13,209 bases of DNA from CAYNNQ01 sp051748085 (GTDB taxonomy: Bacteria; Desulfobacterota; Desulfovibrionia; Desulfovibrionales; Desulfonatronovibrionaceae), in NCBI GenBank assembly GCA_051748085.1, contig JBNJHA010000061.1, positions 1 through 13,209 on the forward strand. Direction: 5' to 3'. Of the stretch, positions 1 through 6,903 are shown piece by piece (position 1 is the first letter of the stretch; each line of letters starts with the position of its first letter). The notes beneath the pieces are model-generated. The model made no database searches. It worked only from the letters and a program-made list of their open reading frames with translations, and had not been told where the DNA came from. Made by a program: the position numbers and the translations under genes.

Positions 1-1
1 T

Positions 2-571
2 TTGTGGATTGATCCGGGAAAAGAACGCAATTGGCTAGGTATTTCCGGACAGAATATTCCCAGTTTTGAAATTTTTATTTCTCCTGATTGGCGCGGTACG
101 TCCGGAGTTTATTTTGCCGATCAGCCTTCTTTCAGGAATGGAAATATTGTTAACGGAGTGCAGCTCGAATTTGAAAATGGACAGGTGCAAAAAGTGCGTG
201 CCGAAAAAGGCGAGGATTTTGTCCGCAGCCAGGTGGAGATGGATGAAGGGGCTTCCCGTTTGGGAGAGTTTTCTCTCACCGACAGAAGAATGTCCCGAAT
301 AAAACGGTTTATGGCTCACACTCTTTATGATGAAAATTTTGGGGGTGAGTATGGCAATTGCCATGTGGCACTCGGGGCGGCGTACCCTGAATCCTTTGCC
401 GGGGACGCTTCCAGTTTGGATGAAGAGGAAAAAAGAAAACGCGGTTTCAATGATTCAGCCCTGCATTGGGATCTGGTAAACACGGAAAATAAAAAGGTTT
501 ATGCACTCCTTGGCAGTGGTGAGAAGTTGCTTATATACACCGACGGCGAATTTCAGCTGGATGGAGTATAA
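2..571 (+). CDS. M29-family metallo-aminopeptidase, C-terminal part (5' end outside window)
   Basis: This is the last ~189 residues of an exopeptidase that removes N-terminal amino acids using a dinuclear metal centre; it is normally cytoplasmic. The family is aminopeptidase T/AmpS (MEROPS M29). The visible fragment keeps the expected ligand set: E23 in 'IPSFEIFISPD', E89 in 'SRLGEF', H121 in 'GNCHVALG', Y128 in 'AAY', and H155/D157 in 'LHWD'. The E23-E89 and H121-Y128 spacings (66 and 7 residues) equal those I recall for Thermus aminopeptidase T (E250-E316, H345-Y352). A three-residue enlargement lies before H121 ('GEYGNCH'). Full-length members are about 370-410 residues, so roughly half the protein lies upstream. 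The TTG at base 2 is only an in-frame Leu codon, not the start. The gene ends convergently with the acylphosphatase gene, with a hairpin between them. Family assignment is firm; substrate preference cannot be read. Confidence 0.9.
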   Translation: MWIDPGKERNWLGISGQNIPSFEIFISPDWRGTSGVYFADQPSFRNGNIVNGVQLEFENGQVQKVRAEKGEDFVRSQVEMDEGASRLGEFSLTDRRMSRIKRFMAHTLYDENFGGEYGNCHVALGAAYPESFAGDASSLDEEEKRKRGFNDSALHWDLVNTENKKVYALLGSGEKLLIYTDGEFQLDGV

Positions 572-631
572 AATTTGGCAGTCCGATTTCAGGCAGATTT
601 TTATACAAAAATTCAGTTGAAAATATGATGG

Positions 632-661
632 AGGCACGCCTGTGAAAGGACAGGCGTGCCT
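632..661. terminator. Intergenic hairpin between convergent genes, probable bidirectional terminator
   Basis: A perfect 12-bp inverted repeat (632-643 with 650-661, loop GAAAGG) lies between the aminopeptidase stop (571) and the acylphosphatase stop (674). The stem is GC-rich. Read on the minus strand, the stem is followed by a T-rich run (CATCATATTTTC); on the plus strand no T-run follows. It therefore fits a terminator better for the minus-strand operon, and may also protect the 3' end of the aminopeptidase mRNA. The position between convergent genes supports the role; the imperfect U-tract is the weak point. Confidence 0.65.
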
Positions 662-673
662 GAGATCGGCTGG

Positions 674-946
674 TTAGCCGCGAATTTCGAATTTGTTGTA
701 TTCCTTGTCATAGTCCATTTCTTTGCATTCGACATTTTCCACCCGGCTGAGGGAAGACCCCTGAAGCAGCCTTTTCTTGAATTCGGCTAGATCGGCTTCA
801 GCGCCCTGGGCGAGTATTTCCACCTGATTGTCCTTCAGGTTACGCACCCATCCTTTTATATACAGGTTTTGGGCCTGATCGAATGTCCATGCCCTGAAAT
901 TAACTCCCTGTACTTTGCCGCTAACGATGCAATGCATGCTCTTCAT
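674..946 (-). CDS. acyP: Acylphosphatase
   Basis: A 90-residue protein that hydrolyses acylphosphates to carboxylate and phosphate; small, cytoplasmic and usually monomeric. The family signature is present: 'SGKVQGVNFR' with the phosphate-binding loop and catalytic Arg18, then 'KGWVRN' with catalytic Asn36. The length matches the ~90-residue family norm and the C-terminus ends 'KFEIRG', typical of the last beta strand. The ATG at 946 is chosen because AAGGAGG (956-962 on the minus strand) lies 9 nt before it. The open frame extends further upstream but would run into radC. It is 28 nt downstream of the radC stop and is the last gene of the minus-strand run, followed by a hairpin. The physiological role of bacterial acylphosphatases is poorly defined. 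Gene naming varies (acyP/yccX). Confidence 0.93.
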   Translation of the reverse strand: MKSMHCIVSGKVQGVNFRAWTFDQAQNLYIKGWVRNLKDNQVEILAQGAEADLAEFKKRLLQGSSLSRVENVECKEMDYDKEYNKFEIRG

Positions 947-955
947 AAATGTTCG

Positions 956-962
956 CCTCCTT
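956..962 (-). promoter_or_regulatory. Strong Shine-Dalgarno of acylphosphatase
   Basis: AAGGAGG on the minus strand, 9 nt before the ATG at 946. It fixes the start inside a longer open frame that overlaps the end of radC, and it suggests the gene is translated independently of radC. Confidence 0.75.
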
Positions 963-974
963 GCTTGTTTGTAT

Positions 975-1658
975 TCAGAGGATTGAACCATCCTGAAAAC
1001 TGAAATGTCTGTCTTCAGCAATAATTATATGGTCCAGAATTCTTAAGTTCAATTCCCCGGCAATTTTTTTAACTCTTCTGGTTAGTTCGATATCCTGCTT
1101 TGATGGTTGCGGATCACCGCCGGGATGGTTGTGGGTCAGAATTATCCCGCTCGCCTCTCTGGCCAGTGCCCTGGAGATAATCACCCGGGGGTAGACTACT
1201 GCCTGATCGACTATTCCCTGACTTATGCGTTCAAAATCAATAAGTCTGTTTTTATTGTCAACCAGAATGACCCAGAATTCTTCAGTCCGCAAAAAGTTTA
1301 TCCTGGACCTGGCCAATTTAGCAACCTTTTGCGGTGAGTCCAAAACAACTTTTTTCTTTAAATTTGATTGTTCAGTTCGTGACCAGAATTCCTGCCAGAG
1401 AACCCAGAAAGTGCTGATTCCCTCACCAATGCCGGCGATTTTTTCCAGATCGCTTTTGTCCGCCGCCAAAGCCGCCCGCAAAGTGCCAAACTCGTTCAAA
1501 ATCTTTTTGGCCAGAGGTTTTGTGTCTTTGCGCGGCAAAGCATAGCCAAGCAGTAATTCTAAGATTTCATAATCTTCGAGGGACATCGAGTTGTCAACAA
1601 GTCTTTTCTTTAATCTTTTCCTGTGTCCCAGGTAGTGCGGTTCTTGTTTGCCAGTCAT
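975..1658 (-). CDS. radC: RadC family JAB/MPN (JAMM) domain protein
   Basis: A 227-residue protein with the RadC layout: an N-terminal helical/HhH-like part (residues ~1-85, with 'KIAGIGEGIS' as the hairpin) and a C-terminal JAB1/MPN metalloprotease-like domain. The JAMM zinc motif is intact: H176-T-H178 in 'THNHPGGDPQPSKQD', with S186 and D189 completing HxH-(x7)-S-(x2)-D. An upstream Glu in 'RTEEFWVILVD' is the candidate catalytic residue. RadC was first linked to DNA repair in E. coli, but that role was later withdrawn and its function remains unknown. The start is taken at ATG 1658; an in-frame TTG at 1664 is the alternative, and neither has a good Shine-Dalgarno. It is 61 nt downstream of the holA stop and 28 nt upstream of the acylphosphatase start. 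Confidence 0.93.
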   Translation of the reverse strand: MTGKQEPHYLGHRKRLKKRLVDNSMSLEDYEILELLLGYALPRKDTKPLAKKILNEFGTLRAALAADKSDLEKIAGIGEGISTFWVLWQEFWSRTEQSNLKKKVVLDSPQKVAKLARSRINFLRTEEFWVILVDNKNRLIDFERISQGIVDQAVVYPRVIISRALAREASGIILTHNHPGGDPQPSKQDIELTRRVKKIAGELNLRILDHIIIAEDRHFSFQDGSIL

Positions 1659-1712
1659 GCGCAATATCTTTTATTGAATGATCACTTAAATAAAATTTAC
1701 ACGCAGCATCAA

Positions 1713-1734
1713 GGTTCCCTTATTTGCGGGAACC
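1713..1734 (-). other. Hairpin enclosing the holA stop codon
   Basis: A perfect 7-bp inverted repeat (GGTTCCC at 1713-1719 with GGGAACC at 1728-1734, loop of 8 nt). On the minus strand the holA TAA (1722-1720) lies in the loop, so one arm is the last sense codons and the other is the first 3' bases. No T-run follows directly, so it is not a standard intrinsic terminator. It could be an mRNA-stability or processing element between holA and radC, or chance. Confidence 0.4.
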
Positions 1735-2694
1735 ACTGAATATTTTTTCCATGCCGCTAATCAGATATTCAAGGGCTTGTTCAGGGGGCAACCGCCCTGA
1801 TTTTATTTTTAATTCTGTTTCCAGTATTCTGTTCCACATAAGGGTCAACATTCCGGTATTGATTTGACGCGCCAGTTGTTTTTTCTGATTTAAGATAAAG
1901 GCCGGCATTTTTATTTGTTTTTCCTGTCCGGTAACAAGTTGCCACAATATGCGTGTCTCTCTGGCCATCAGCCCGAGCATTTGAAATACAAAACCTGAAT
2001 TTTTTTCGTTTTCTGCAAAAATTTTAGCCCAGACCGTGGCATTTTGCCCTTGTTGCAGGGCCTTTAGGCAGGCAAAGATGTCCATCTCGGCATGGGAATT
2101 TAAGGGTGCAAGATCGGCAGGAGTTATTTTTTTTTGTTCGCCCAGGTACAAAGTAAGTTTTGCCAGTTCATTGTCCAGGGTATATTTATCCCCCGGAGCA
2201 TGTTCCAGGAGAATTTTCAGGGCCTGCGGGTCAATTTGCAGTTCGTGGTCATCTGCCCATTTTTTTAAGTAACCCGCAGTATTCCGGGCATTAAGGCCGG
2301 GATGATCCCAAATCCATTTTTTGTTTTGAGCCACTTCCCAGTATTTTCTTTTTTTTATAGCCGCCGCGACACTGGGTTTATTCGCTTTCCATTCCTTTTC
2401 CAGACAGAAAACAGGCCATATATTTTTTTTGAATGCGGATAGATGTCGAGTAAGTGATTTCCAGAATGATTCCGGAAGGCTGTCCGCGTTACGCATAATA
2501 AGTGCCTTGCTGTTTCCCAGAATGTCCGGCTGAGATAAAGCGGACCAGTATTTTTCCGGTACTTGTTCCTCGTCGCCCCAGAATATTTCCGTTAGCCAGT
2601 TGGGGCCGCCTTGTTCAGCCACCAATTGCTTTACATGACCCATTAGAAAACCTGGGTCCGGGCATATGCAGAATGTGAATCCGGGTCTGTCCAT
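1720..2694 (-). CDS. holA: DNA polymerase III subunit delta (clamp-loader wrench)
   Basis: A 324-residue protein that, in the clamp loader, opens the beta sliding clamp. The recognisable features are family-wide rather than motif-based: an N-terminal clamp-contact region beginning 'RPGFTFCICPDPGFL', a central part where 'LEHAPGDKYTLDNELAKLTLYLGE' matches the conserved 'gnDl..l.nELeKL.ly.g' element (residues ~164-186), and an all-helical C-terminal collar ending 'LKIKSGRLPPEQALEYLISGMEKI'. It has no Walker A motif, as usual for delta. The length fits the ~320-345 residue family. I choose ATG 2694 because the conserved part begins at once after it. An in-frame TTG at 2730 would overlap the RND pump gene by 17 bp; neither start has a clear ribosome site. 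The sequence is divergent from E. coli HolA, as in many deltaproteobacteria. It lies directly behind the RND pump gene and is probably co-transcribed. Confidence 0.85.
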   Translation of the reverse strand: MDRPGFTFCICPDPGFLMGHVKQLVAEQGGPNWLTEIFWGDEEQVPEKYWSALSQPDILGNSKALIMRNADSLPESFWKSLTRHLSAFKKNIWPVFCLEKEWKANKPSVAAAIKKRKYWEVAQNKKWIWDHPGLNARNTAGYLKKWADDHELQIDPQALKILLEHAPGDKYTLDNELAKLTLYLGEQKKITPADLAPLNSHAEMDIFACLKALQQGQNATVWAKIFAENEKNSGFVFQMLGLMARETRILWQLVTGQEKQIKMPAFILNQKKQLARQINTGMLTLMWNRILETELKIKSGRLPPEQALEYLISGMEKIFSGSRK

Positions 2695-2713
2695 GCAGTT
2701 TAGAATATTGTAA

Positions 2714-5700
2714 TTAGTTGTCGGGTGCAAGTGTACCGGAATTGGCGCGGCTGATTTTAAATCCCCGGAAATCGGATTTGAAAAACAGGGAATAAAGCAC
2801 TGGGCATAAAACCAGGGTCAATATTGTAGCCACTCCCAGGCCGGAAATTATGCAATTGGCCATGGGGCGCCATAATTCTCCGCCTTGCAAGGAAAGCGGG
2901 ATCATGCCCATTATCGTGGTGATGGTAGTCATGAGAATCGGCCGGGCCCTTTTAACAGCGGCGTTGATAATAGCCTGTTCCCTGGATTGGTTCTGAATCT
3001 GTTCAAGATCAATCTGGTTGATGAGAATAATGGCGTTATTTACGATTATTCCCAACAGGCTGATAAGCCCCAGCATGGCCATGAATCCGAACGGAGAACC
3101 AGTCAGGATCATCCCCGGGGTGACTCCGCACATCATGGGCGGTAGCGTGAGGAGTATTATCAGCGGTTTGGCGATGGAATTGAATTGGAGTACCAGAACC
3201 AGAATCAGGATTCCGAGAGCAAGAGGCATGTTTTTCATTATTGACGCCTTGGCCTCGCGGTTTTTTTCAAATTCTCCACCGTATTCTATAAAATAACCGT
3301 TGGGCCATGTTGCTCCGTTGATTACTTTTTCAATTTCGGGTCGGACATCGTTGAGTACTTGTGAGGCATATCTTCCGGATACATCCGCTTTTACAGTCAT
3401 TGTCCGGGTCTGATCCCGGCGGCGGATATTTGAAGGCTGCCAGACCAATTTCGGATTGGCCACCTGCAAGAGGGGGACGCTGTTTCCCTGATCCTGGGGA
3501 TAGACATTTAAGCCTCCTAAATTTTCCGCGTTATCTCTGTATCTTTTTTGTGAACGGACAACGATGGGGATGTTTTCATCCTTGATGCGTAATTCCGAGG
3601 CTTGGCTGCCTCCCATCTGCAATTGTACGGAGCGGGCGACTTCGCGTGTGGATAAGCCTATCCGGCGGGCCTTGTCCTGATTCAGATCCAGAATCAGCTT
3701 TTTGGTCCATTCCCCCCAATCATCCCATACCGAGGTTACACCCTCGGTGTTTTTCAGTATGTCTTCAATTTTGTTGCGTATCGAGTATAATTCATGAATG
3801 TCGTCACCCGATATCCTGATTTGTATCGGCGTTCCGGTGGGTGGACCGTACATCAGCCTTTTTAAGGTATATCTGGTGTCCGGGAAATGTTTCTGCATCT
3901 CTTTTCTGCATTTAAGCAGCATATTGTCTACTTCATCTTCATCCTTGGTTTTTACGACAAGTGAAGCATAGCTGGTATTGGCCTCCTCCAGATTCAGCGG
4001 AAGATACCAGCGTGGTCCTCCCGTTCCGATAAATGAAGACACGGAGACAGTTTCCGGCTGTTTTAAAAGGAATTTCTCCAGTTTGGCCGCCCGGTTTTCG
4101 GTAGTGCGTATGTCCGTGCCGTATGGCTGCCAGAAATCTATGGTGAACTGATTACGTTCATTTGGAGGGAAAAACAGGCGCGGCACGAATTTGAAGCCCC
4201 AGAAAGCAAAGCAGCAGGCAGTAATAATAAGGACGATAAATATTGTCCGGTTTTTTAAAATAAGGATTAAAAGCCTGGTATACATCCGATATAGAAAATT
4301 ATCCCGCTTTGCCTTTTGTGTCTTTGGTTTCAGGATTTTAAAGCAGAGCATCGGAATCATGGTCTGGCAGAACAGCCAAGAGGCGAGAAGGGTTGATCCA
4401 ACCACGATAGCCAGTGATGTTGTGTATTCTCCGGTAGACGAAGGAGCCAGGGGTATGGGCAGAAAAACTGAGATCGTGGTCAGCGATGCTGCCAGAAGGG
4501 GAAAACGCAAACGACTTGCTGAATTCTGTGCAGCTGTTTTTTTGTCCTGCCCGCTGTTTATCCGGACCAGAATATCTTCACTGACCACAACGCCGTTATC
4601 GACAAGAATACCCAGGGCCAGAATCAGGGAGGCGATGGATATTGTCTGCAGGGCGATATTGAACATCGGCAAAACCGCTATGCAGGCCAGAACGGACATG
4701 GGTATCAACAATCCGGCGCAGATCCCGACACGCAACCCGGCCATGAGGAACATGATTATTATGACAAAGACAAAAGCTTCCAGGAGATTGATGCTCAGGT
4801 TTTGAATCGATTCCAGGACATAATCAGGTTGATAGGCCGCAATCTTATAGTCAATGCCCAGCGGGGCTTCACCTTTCACGCGTTTTATTGTCTGACGAAT
4901 ATCTTGCCCGAATTCCAGTATATTTCCGCCCCGGGCCATATTCACGGCAACAAAGATGGCTCGTTGCGAATTGTAACGGGCAATCTTTTGCGGCGGATCC
5001 TGATAGCCGTGTTTTATTTCGGCGAATTGATCAAGCGACAACCCGGAACTATGGCCGGGCAGATGCAGGGATATATTCCTGATCTCCGAAATGTTGGAGA
5101 ATTCACCGCTTGTTTCAATGTTTAAATATTCCGGACCGATCACAACGTGACCGCTGGGGGTAACGGAATTCTGTTTTTCTATGGCCTGCAGCAGGGACAG
5201 GGGCGATAAATCGTATTCGCTGAAACCGGCATTGGGAAATTCGACAAATATTCGCTGCTCCTGCTTTCCCCATAGTTCAACCTTGCCTGTATGGGACAAT
5301 TTTTTTATCTCGTCGCGCAGGAATTCGGCCTGATCTTTTAGTTCGTTAAGAGGGGCGTCATCACCGGTAATTGCTATCAATATACCGTAAACCTTGCCAT
5401 ATTCATCATTTATAAGCGGTTCATGCGCTTCCTCGGGCAGGTCGGCCCTGGCGTCGTCTATTTTGTTCCGCAGGCGCTGCCATACGGGACTCATATTTTT
5501 TATATGTTCTTTTATGTTTACGGTAAGTACCGAGACATCGGTCATGGACTGGGATTGAATGTCTTTTATTTCGGACATTTCCCGGATTTTTTCTTCCAGG
5601 TTGTCCGTTATCAGCTGTTCTACCCGTTTGGGGGAAGCTCCGGGGAAATAGGTGACAATCGTAGCCGTGCGGATAGTAAATTTAGGATTTTCCTGCTTGG

Positions 5701-5800
5701 GAATGGTCATCCATGTATAGATGCCGGAAACAGCAATCAGCAAAAAGATAATGGTCGCCGAAATTTTATTTTCCAGACACCATTTAGCCGGATTAAACAT
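2714..5800 (-). CDS. RND efflux transporter, inner-membrane permease (AcrB/HAE-type)
   Basis: A 1028-residue proton-driven pump that exports substrates from the inner leaflet or periplasm with an adaptor and an outer-membrane channel. It shows the duplicated RND plan: TM1 (~12-31), a large periplasmic loop (~32-335), a TM2-6 cluster (~335-490), TM7 (~520-540), a second periplasmic loop (~541-855), and TM8-12 (~858-1008). TM4 has 'LALGILVDNGVVVSED', keeping one of the two AcrB aspartates (D401), with N402 in place of the second. TM10 has 'LLGIIVNNAIILIN', where AcrB has its relay lysine. These changes occur in many non-AcrB RND pumps, so this is probably a functional subfamily member and not a dead copy. 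The ATG at 5800 overlaps the adaptor stop by one base (TGATG), implying translational coupling. The substrate cannot be predicted. Its partner is the upstream adaptor; no channel gene is nearby. Confidence 0.95.
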   Translation of the reverse strand: MFNPAKWCLENKISATIIFLLIAVSGIYTWMTIPKQENPKFTIRTATIVTYFPGASPKRVEQLITDNLEEKIREMSEIKDIQSQSMTDVSVLTVNIKEHIKNMSPVWQRLRNKIDDARADLPEEAHEPLINDEYGKVYGILIAITGDDAPLNELKDQAEFLRDEIKKLSHTGKVELWGKQEQRIFVEFPNAGFSEYDLSPLSLLQAIEKQNSVTPSGHVVIGPEYLNIETSGEFSNISEIRNISLHLPGHSSGLSLDQFAEIKHGYQDPPQKIARYNSQRAIFVAVNMARGGNILEFGQDIRQTIKRVKGEAPLGIDYKIAAYQPDYVLESIQNLSINLLEAFVFVIIIMFLMAGLRVGICAGLLIPMSVLACIAVLPMFNIALQTISIASLILALGILVDNGVVVSEDILVRINSGQDKKTAAQNSASRLRFPLLAASLTTISVFLPIPLAPSSTGEYTTSLAIVVGSTLLASWLFCQTMIPMLCFKILKPKTQKAKRDNFLYRMYTRLLILILKNRTIFIVLIITACCFAFWGFKFVPRLFFPPNERNQFTIDFWQPYGTDIRTTENRAAKLEKFLLKQPETVSVSSFIGTGGPRWYLPLNLEEANTSYASLVVKTKDEDEVDNMLLKCRKEMQKHFPDTRYTLKRLMYGPPTGTPIQIRISGDDIHELYSIRNKIEDILKNTEGVTSVWDDWGEWTKKLILDLNQDKARRIGLSTREVARSVQLQMGGSQASELRIKDENIPIVVRSQKRYRDNAENLGGLNVYPQDQGNSVPLLQVANPKLVWQPSNIRRRDQTRTMTVKADVSGRYASQVLNDVRPEIEKVINGATWPNGYFIEYGGEFEKNREAKASIMKNMPLALGILILVLVLQFNSIAKPLIILLTLPPMMCGVTPGMILTGSPFGFMAMLGLISLLGIIVNNAIILINQIDLEQIQNQSREQAIINAAVKRARPILMTTITTIMGMIPLSLQGGELWRPMANCIISGLGVATILTLVLCPVLYSLFFKSDFRGFKISRANSGTLAPDN

Positions 5801-6903
5801 CAAAACCGATCCGCGTTTACGGGGTTGATTTTGTCATTTGTGTGCAGACGGTGCGCTCCCCGGATTACTATTTCATCTCCGGCGGACAGTCCTTTTAAGA
5901 TTTCAACGCGTTTATCGCGGATCGTCCCGGTACGCACTTTCTTTTTTTGGACCGTGCGTGTCTCGGGGGTGACAACCCAGACGAATTTTGCTCCGTATGG
6001 TTCGTGGACAACCGCGGAAAGAGGAATAAAGATGGATTCTGGCGTTTTTGGCTTGAAAAAAAAGCTTACCAAAGCCGACATTCCGGGTCTTATTTGTGAT
6101 CCCGGACGGTCAAGGGCCACAGTGACAGGATAGGTGGAGAGCGCGGAAGACTGCATGCTTATTTTGGTTATTGTCGCATTAAAGTTTTTTTGGGGCAGGG
6201 CATTGAAACGGACTTTTGCTTCTTGTCCCGGGTTTAGCGAGTAGATAAGCTTATCCGGTACTCCCGCAACCACTTCGATTGATTTTCCGGATAAAAGAGT
6301 GGCAACTGGTTGTCCACTTTTGATATTTTGAAATTTTTCCACGGGAACCCTGCTTATGATTCCCGAAGTTGGAGCTTTTAATGTTGTGTAGGATAAATTT
6401 CTGCGCGCAATCTGCAGGGATTTTTCCGCTTCCTTGATATTTGCGGAAACGGATTTAAAAGCGCTTTCCGCTTCTTCAAACCTGCTTTGGCTGATGACTT
6501 CCTGGGCAAGCAGGTCGCGCATGCGTTTAAAATCCTGGGAGACTTCCTTGTATCTGGAGCGGATGGCTTCAAGCTTGGCTTGGGCCTGGCTGACCTGCAG
6601 CCGATAGTCGTCGGATTCGAGCCGGGCAATGATTTGTCCTTTTTGGACCCTGGATCCAACCTGAATCGGCAGTTGTTCAATCAGCCCCGAGACTCGGAAA
6701 GATAGTTGGGATGTTTGTGAATTCTTGGCTTTTCCGGAAAAAGTGTGCGTTGTAAGAGCTGCTTGCTGGCGGATAACCATGGTCGTTGCCGGTCGGGAAT
6801 TCTGGGCGGGGATTGTTTTTTCCTCCCCGGAACAGGCAAGAGAAAGAAAACAGACCAGGAGCATGGCTGGCACGTAAGCTGGAAATGATTTAGTATGTTT
6901 CAT
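5800..6903 (-). CDS. RND efflux periplasmic adaptor (membrane fusion protein), lipoprotein
   Basis: A 367-residue HlyD/AcrA-family adaptor linking the RND pump to an outer-membrane channel. The N-terminus is a lipoprotein signal: a hydrophobic stretch 'VPAMLLVCFLSLAC' with the probable lipidated Cys24. It is followed by lipoyl half-motif 1 (~69-96, 'FRVSGLIEQLPIQVGSRVQKGQII'), an alpha-hairpin coiled coil (~97-172), lipoyl half-motif 2 (~174-204, 'LKAPTSGIISRVPVEKFQNI'), a beta-barrel (~205-285) and a membrane-proximal domain ending near 'GLSAGDEIVIRGAHRL'. The open frame runs on upstream for 24 codons, but the ATG at 6903 is chosen because the signal peptide starts there. This start lies inside the end of the diguanylate cyclase gene (14-bp overlap). 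The stop overlaps the pump start by one base. Operon membership with both neighbours is well supported by the overlaps; the transported substrate is unknown. Confidence 0.94.
   Translation of the reverse strand: MKHTKSFPAYVPAMLLVCFLSLACSGEEKTIPAQNSRPATTMVIRQQAALTTHTFSGKAKNSQTSQLSFRVSGLIEQLPIQVGSRVQKGQIIARLESDDYRLQVSQAQAKLEAIRSRYKEVSQDFKRMRDLLAQEVISQSRFEEAESAFKSVSANIKEAEKSLQIARRNLSYTTLKAPTSGIISRVPVEKFQNIKSGQPVATLLSGKSIEVVAGVPDKLIYSLNPGQEAKVRFNALPQKNFNATITKISMQSSALSTYPVTVALDRPGSQIRPGMSALVSFFFKPKTPESIFIPLSAVVHEPYGAKFVWVVTPETRTVQKKKVRTGTIRDKRVEILKGLSAGDEIVIRGAHRLHTNDKINPVNADRF

Noticed and set aside
4191..4805. 204-codon plus-strand frame inside the RND pump gene
   Set aside because: Antisense shadow of a clearly conserved coding region.
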